A stretch of DNA of 64,000 bases from Oscillospiraceae bacterium (GTDB lineage Bacteria; Bacillota; Clostridia; Oscillospirales; Ruminococcaceae): NCBI GenBank assembly GCA_017465665.1, contig JAFTVU010000004.1:1-64000 (forward strand), in the 5' to 3' direction. Positions 61,143-64,000 of this stretch are shown here, piece by piece; positions within the stretch are counted from its first letter, which is position 1; each line of letters begins with the position of its first letter. The notes under the pieces were generated by a model, which worked only from the letters and a program-made list of their open reading frames with translations, was not told the origin of the DNA and made no database searches. Made by a program: the position numbers and the translations under genes.

Positions 61143-61964
61143 ATGAACGGTCTTACGGAAGGTTTACAGAATGCTGTAGAGTATATCGAAGATAATCTGA
61201 CCGAGGAGCTGAACATCAATGATATCGCTGCGAAAGCGTATGTTTCGGCGTTCTATTTTCAGAAGATATTCAGTGTTCTGTGCGGCTTTACAGTGGGGGA
61301 TTATATCCGCAGCCGACGGCTGACCTGTGCGGCTCAGGAGCTCTCCGCAGATGATGCGCGGATAATCGACATAGCGCTGAAATACGGCTATGATTCCCCT
61401 GACAGCTTTACAAGGGCGTTCACAAGGTTTCACGGAATATCTCCGTCTGCCGCAAAGGAGAAGGGTGCGCATCTGAAAGCGTTTGCGCCCCTGAGGATAA
61501 AGTTGACATTGGAGGGCGGTACTATGATGGAGTACAAGATAGTAGAAAAATCGGCATTTACGATCATGGGAAAGAGCAGAAGATTCTGCACGGATACTTC
61601 CTATACAGAGATACCCATGTTCTGGCAGGAGCATTATCAGAACGGCGGCGGTGAGATCATCAAGGGAATGTTCGGAGCGTGCATCGACAGCGACGGAAAG
61701 AACTTTGATTATCTTATAGCGGACCTGTATTTCCCCTGGAACGATATCCCCGAGGGCTGCCAGACCAGGACCTTTGAGGCAGGTACATGGGCGGTGTTCC
61801 CGTACAGAGGCGAGTGCCCGAAGGCGCTTCAGGATGTAAACACGCAGATATGGAGCGAATGGCTGCCCAACTGCAAGGAATACGAGCTTGCAGGCAACTA
61901 CAACCTTGAGATGTACTATGACAAGGAATTCGGAGAGATCTGGCTGCCTGTCAGAAAGATATGA
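61143..61964 (+). CDS. AraC family regulator with GyrI-like effector domain
   Basis: 273 aa. HTH domain (LNINDIAAKAYVSAFYFQKI, IIDIALKYGYDSPDSFTRAF) in the first 105 residues; GyrI-like effector-binding domain from ~128 (YKIVEKSAFTIMGKSRRF to YDKEFGEIWLPVRK). Senses a small molecule and activates transcription, perhaps of the MATE pump upstream. Related in its second half to the stand-alone 43072 protein. Confidence 0.93.
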   Translation: MNGLTEGLQNAVEYIEDNLTEELNINDIAAKAYVSAFYFQKIFSVLCGFTVGDYIRSRRLTCAAQELSADDARIIDIALKYGYDSPDSFTRAFTRFHGISPSAAKEKGAHLKAFAPLRIKLTLEGGTMMEYKIVEKSAFTIMGKSRRFCTDTSYTEIPMFWQEHYQNGGGEIIKGMFGACIDSDGKNFDYLIADLYFPWNDIPEGCQTRTFEAGTWAVFPYRGECPKALQDVNTQIWSEWLPNCKEYELAGNYNLEMYYDKEFGEIWLPVRKI

Positions 61965-61971
61965 TAAACAC

Positions 61972-62003
61972 AACGCCGCTTTCTGCAACAGGAAAGCGGC
62001 GTT
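61972..62003 (+). terminator. terminator after the AraC-GyrI gene
   Basis: Perfect 12-bp arms AACGCCGCTTTC / GAAAGCGGCGTT (61972-61983, 61992-62003); T-run is poor. Confidence 0.75.
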
Positions 62004-62022
62004 ATATCTGATGAAGCACATG

Positions 62023-62052
62023 AAAAAGCTGCACCTTACGATGCAGCTTTTA
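62023..62052 (-). terminator. terminator of the solute-binding protein gene
   Basis: Arms AAAGCTGCA / TGCAGCTTT (62025-62033, 62042-62050) with A/T runs on both sides. Confidence 0.85.
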
Positions 62053-62062
62053 TTGTTAAGTC

Positions 62063-63565
62063 TTACTTGTACTCAGCAAGGATGGACTCGATAACGGGAG
62101 CGATCTCGCCGCTCTGCTGTGTCCAGGACTCCTCGCCGAATGTGGAAGCGTACATTGCGTCAGTCAGAGGAGTGGAGAGCTCATCGCCGAAGCCGTACAT
62201 ATCATCCATGATGAATGTGAAGTTATCAGCATCGCACATCTCTCTCCAGAGATCGTAGCAGGTAGCATCCCATGTGATGCGCCACTTCTGCATACCCTCA
62301 TACTTACCTGTTGTGTAAGTGATGGTTGCGGGAGCAACGTGGTCGTTTCTCAGCTGGTCGATGATGTTCTGGTCGGTCTCGAACAGACGGTTGCAGTAGA
62401 TGAAGTCAACAGCACCCTTGACGTTCTTAGCGCCCTTGGGGATCATATAACCGAATGTGTTGGAGCACATATAGTATTCGCTGGAGTTGGGGTCTCTGGG
62501 GAAGGGAACGAATGCGAAGTCGGAAACTACATCGTGGATATCGTTCTCAACGCCTGTGGGGTTCTGGATCGTCTCGGTAGCTGCGATGTATGTCCACTCA
62601 GGCTCCATGCCGAGGAACAGGATCTTATCAGATGCGGGAGCCCATACCTGAGGAGATACCCAGTCGCCGTAGGGGTGATCTGCGGGGTAGAGCAGGCTGT
62701 TTCTGCCGAGCTCTGCCAGGTACTCGATAGCTCTTGTTACGGCTGCGCTCTGAACGTTATTGGAGATAGTTCCGTCGGGAGCAACGTCGATAAGGCTTGT
62801 ACCTGTTGTGTTTACAAATGCTTCAAGCATGGTGGAGGTAGCGTAGAAGCCGATGTTGCCGTCGTCCTGATTACAGAACTCGATCATCATTTCTCTCCAT
62901 GTATCCCATGTCCAGTTGCCTGCAACGTAAAGATCGTAAGGATCGTCAAGACCTGCTGTCTCAACAGTCTTGCGGTTGTAGTTGAGAGCGTACTTGGTAA
63001 CCATTCTGTGGGGGAAGTAGTAGTGCTTGCCCTCGTACTCGTATTCCTCGATCATGGGCTTCATGTCTGCCCAGAGGGGATCATCGATGTTGAAATGCTC
63101 ATCAAGAGCCTCGAACATATTCTTACTTACGCCGTAGGGGAATGCAAGAGGTTCGTATGTAAGCAGATCGGGGGAATCATCGGCTGCAACCAGTGTAGCC
63201 AGCTTCTCATAGTAAGCTGCGCCGCTCTGGGAGGAGATCCACTCGATAGTACCGCCGTAGGTCTCGGTCTCGAATACCTTTACCTGCTCAGCGCCCTTCT
63301 GGTCGCCCTTGATATCGTAATAGCCGAGGAATTTAACAACGCCTGAGTTGCCGTCGGGTGTGTAGGAGCCTGTATCGAGATCCTTTGTTACCGCGTCTGT
63401 GGCAGCCAGCTCGTCGGGATCGGCTGTGGTAGCTGTAGTTGTAGCGGAGCTTGTGCCGGGGCCTGCTCCAGATGTAGTCACGGGCGTACCGCCCTCATCG
63501 CAAGCTGTCATGCCGAGCAGCATTGCTGTAACAAGGCCGCAGCTAAGCAGTCTTTTGATCTTCAT
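62063..63565 (-). CDS. extracellular solute-binding lipoprotein (family 1)
   Basis: 500 aa. Signal peptide ends LLGMTAC with the lipid Cys at 22, then a Thr/Ser/Ala-rich linker, then a family 1 (sugar-type) binding protein: FETETYGGTIEW, LLTYEPLAFPYG, GNWTWDTWREMM, SNTFGYMIPKGAKN. Probably the binding part of a carbohydrate ABC importer whose permeases are outside the window. AAGGAGG lies before ATG 63565. It is followed by its own terminator, so it is monocistronic. Confidence 0.92.
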   Translation of the reverse strand: MKIKRLLSCGLVTAMLLGMTACDEGGTPVTTSGAGPGTSSATTTATTADPDELAATDAVTKDLDTGSYTPDGNSGVVKFLGYYDIKGDQKGAEQVKVFETETYGGTIEWISSQSGAAYYEKLATLVAADDSPDLLTYEPLAFPYGVSKNMFEALDEHFNIDDPLWADMKPMIEEYEYEGKHYYFPHRMVTKYALNYNRKTVETAGLDDPYDLYVAGNWTWDTWREMMIEFCNQDDGNIGFYATSTMLEAFVNTTGTSLIDVAPDGTISNNVQSAAVTRAIEYLAELGRNSLLYPADHPYGDWVSPQVWAPASDKILFLGMEPEWTYIAATETIQNPTGVENDIHDVVSDFAFVPFPRDPNSSEYYMCSNTFGYMIPKGAKNVKGAVDFIYCNRLFETDQNIIDQLRNDHVAPATITYTTGKYEGMQKWRITWDATCYDLWREMCDADNFTFIMDDMYGFGDELSTPLTDAMYASTFGEESWTQQSGEIAPVIESILAEYK

Positions 63566-63663
63566 GGTGTAGTTCCTCCTTAAATAAATAGGCAAATAAA
63601 CAGATAAACAGTATTGATATGCACTATGTACCAAGCATATCAATATACCCTGCTTATTTTTCA

Positions 63664-63721
63664 ATTATACACTTGAAAACCATTACATACAATTGACAAT
63701 ATTCCCGATTTATTGTATAAT
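63664..63721. promoter_or_regulatory. divergent promoter pair with abutting -35 boxes
   Basis: Minus: TTGTAT (63692-63687), 17 bp, TATAAT (63669-63664), for the binding protein. Plus: TTGACA (63693-63698), 17 bp, TATAAT (63716-63721), reading rightward. The region 63722-63994 shows no gene and would be a ~270-nt leader. Confidence 0.8.
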
Positions 63722-63994
63722 ATTCTCAAAGCGTTTTGCTTGTTATGTGTTTTCAGTACCCTTAAACCATCGGAATGCGCTCTGATAATTTAATTATATT
63801 CTCATTGTGAAAAGGTTTACTTAAAATTTGAGAAAACGTTATCTTTGCTTTTGCACCGCCGAATTTGTGCGTATATGAGCATTTCCGATAGTACGATTTT
63901 CCCTTTGGTCAACGGCTTTCTGTGAATATTTTCCCATTTCTGCTTTATGCTATTATCTTCCCGATTTAAGTAATTAAGCAAGGAGTTTTACCTA

Positions 63995-64000
63995 ATGATA
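63995..64000 (+). CDS. start of a gene cut by the window end
   Basis: ATG at 63995 with AAGGAG (63980-63985) 9 nt upstream. Only two codons are visible. It is the first possible gene of the plus-strand promoter at 63693; product unknown, perhaps a regulator of the adjoining binding protein. Confidence 0.45.

Noticed and set aside
63828..63845. A catabolite-response (cre) site near the right-end promoters
   Set aside because: TTGAGAAAACGTTATCT resembles the consensus on one half only.
1..64000. CRISPR arrays, rRNA or tRNA genes, prophage genes
   Set aside because: No regularly spaced direct repeats, no rRNA sequence, no convincing tRNA cloverleaf and no phage structural or integrase genes were seen anywhere in the window.

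Overview
The window looks like a chromosomal segment of a low-to-moderate G+C, Gram-positive anaerobe of the Oscillospirales (Ruminococcus-like). The evidence is: near-consensus sigma-A promoters with 17-bp spacers, strong AGGAGG ribosome sites, Firmicutes gene neighbourhoods (rpmG-secE-nusG-rplK-rplA, ymdB-spoVS, mreBCD-mrdA-minD-mgsA, rimM-trmD, era-recO, rpsO-pnp), sporulation-type regulators (Spo0A, SpoVS) and an AraC/MATE/MarR complement. The species call is an inference from gene content and codon style; no 16S gene is present.

Layout. 1-3 kb: ribosomal protein and secretion/antitermination operon. 2.9-7.1 kb: CofE-like ligase on the minus strand, then upp-ymdB-spoVS and a P-loop kinase. 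7.2-13.3 kb: lipoprotein, small Cys-rich protein, YnbB-like PLP enzyme, YloC, and an FMN riboswitch driving a riboflavin transporter. 13.4-18.1 kb: chemoreceptor and an amino-acid ABC transporter whose binding protein is circularly permuted. 18.2-23.3 kb: PduL, a lipoprotein, and a Fur/Zur-znuACB-nitrilase operon. 23.3-24.4 kb: a mobile-looking single-gene cassette sitting inside a terminator loop. 24.4-28 kb: ECF sigma factor and membrane partner, membrane protein, ZapA with a long coiled coil. 28-36.8 kb: U32 peptidase and the cell-shape cluster mreBCD-mrdA-minD-mgsA, interrupted by an AT-rich orphan gene. 37-49 kb: hisS-like gene, two tandem orphan paralogues, rimM, a TrmD-ASCH fusion, era, a scarred era/recO junction with two accessory genes, recO, a zinc-ribbon membrane protein, mutS2. 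48.8-54.6 kb: second cassette (DUF5131 cargo), AraC-GGDEF regulator, dinB, ECF S component, DUF1893, an Fe-S aldo/keto reductase and a third, gene-less cassette. 54.8-64 kb: spo0A, pnp and rpsO (minus), HD-GYP protein, MarR-MATE, AraC-GyrI, and an extracellular solute-binding protein with divergent promoters at the right end.

The most unusual signal is a family of three dispersed units (23353-24373, 48839-49755, 54306-54570). They share a 5' terminator-like hairpin, a TTGACT-17-TATAAT promoter, a short conserved leader and a conserved 3' hairpin built on TCCAGAGAAGA/TCTTCTCTGGA, but their contents are unrelated: a GNAT acetyltransferase, a DUF5131 protein with a radical-SAM-like CX3CX2C motif, and no gene. 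The first copy lies between the two perfectly complementary 11-nt arms of a terminator. They read as insulated, self-expressed single-gene cassettes. Separately, the era-recO junction carries a recO 5' fragment joined to an era 3' fragment, as expected if a circular or tandem era3'-gene-recO5' segment recombined in. Together with orphan genes in mreD/mrdA and hisS/rimM, at least six housekeeping gene boundaries in this stretch have received accessory DNA.
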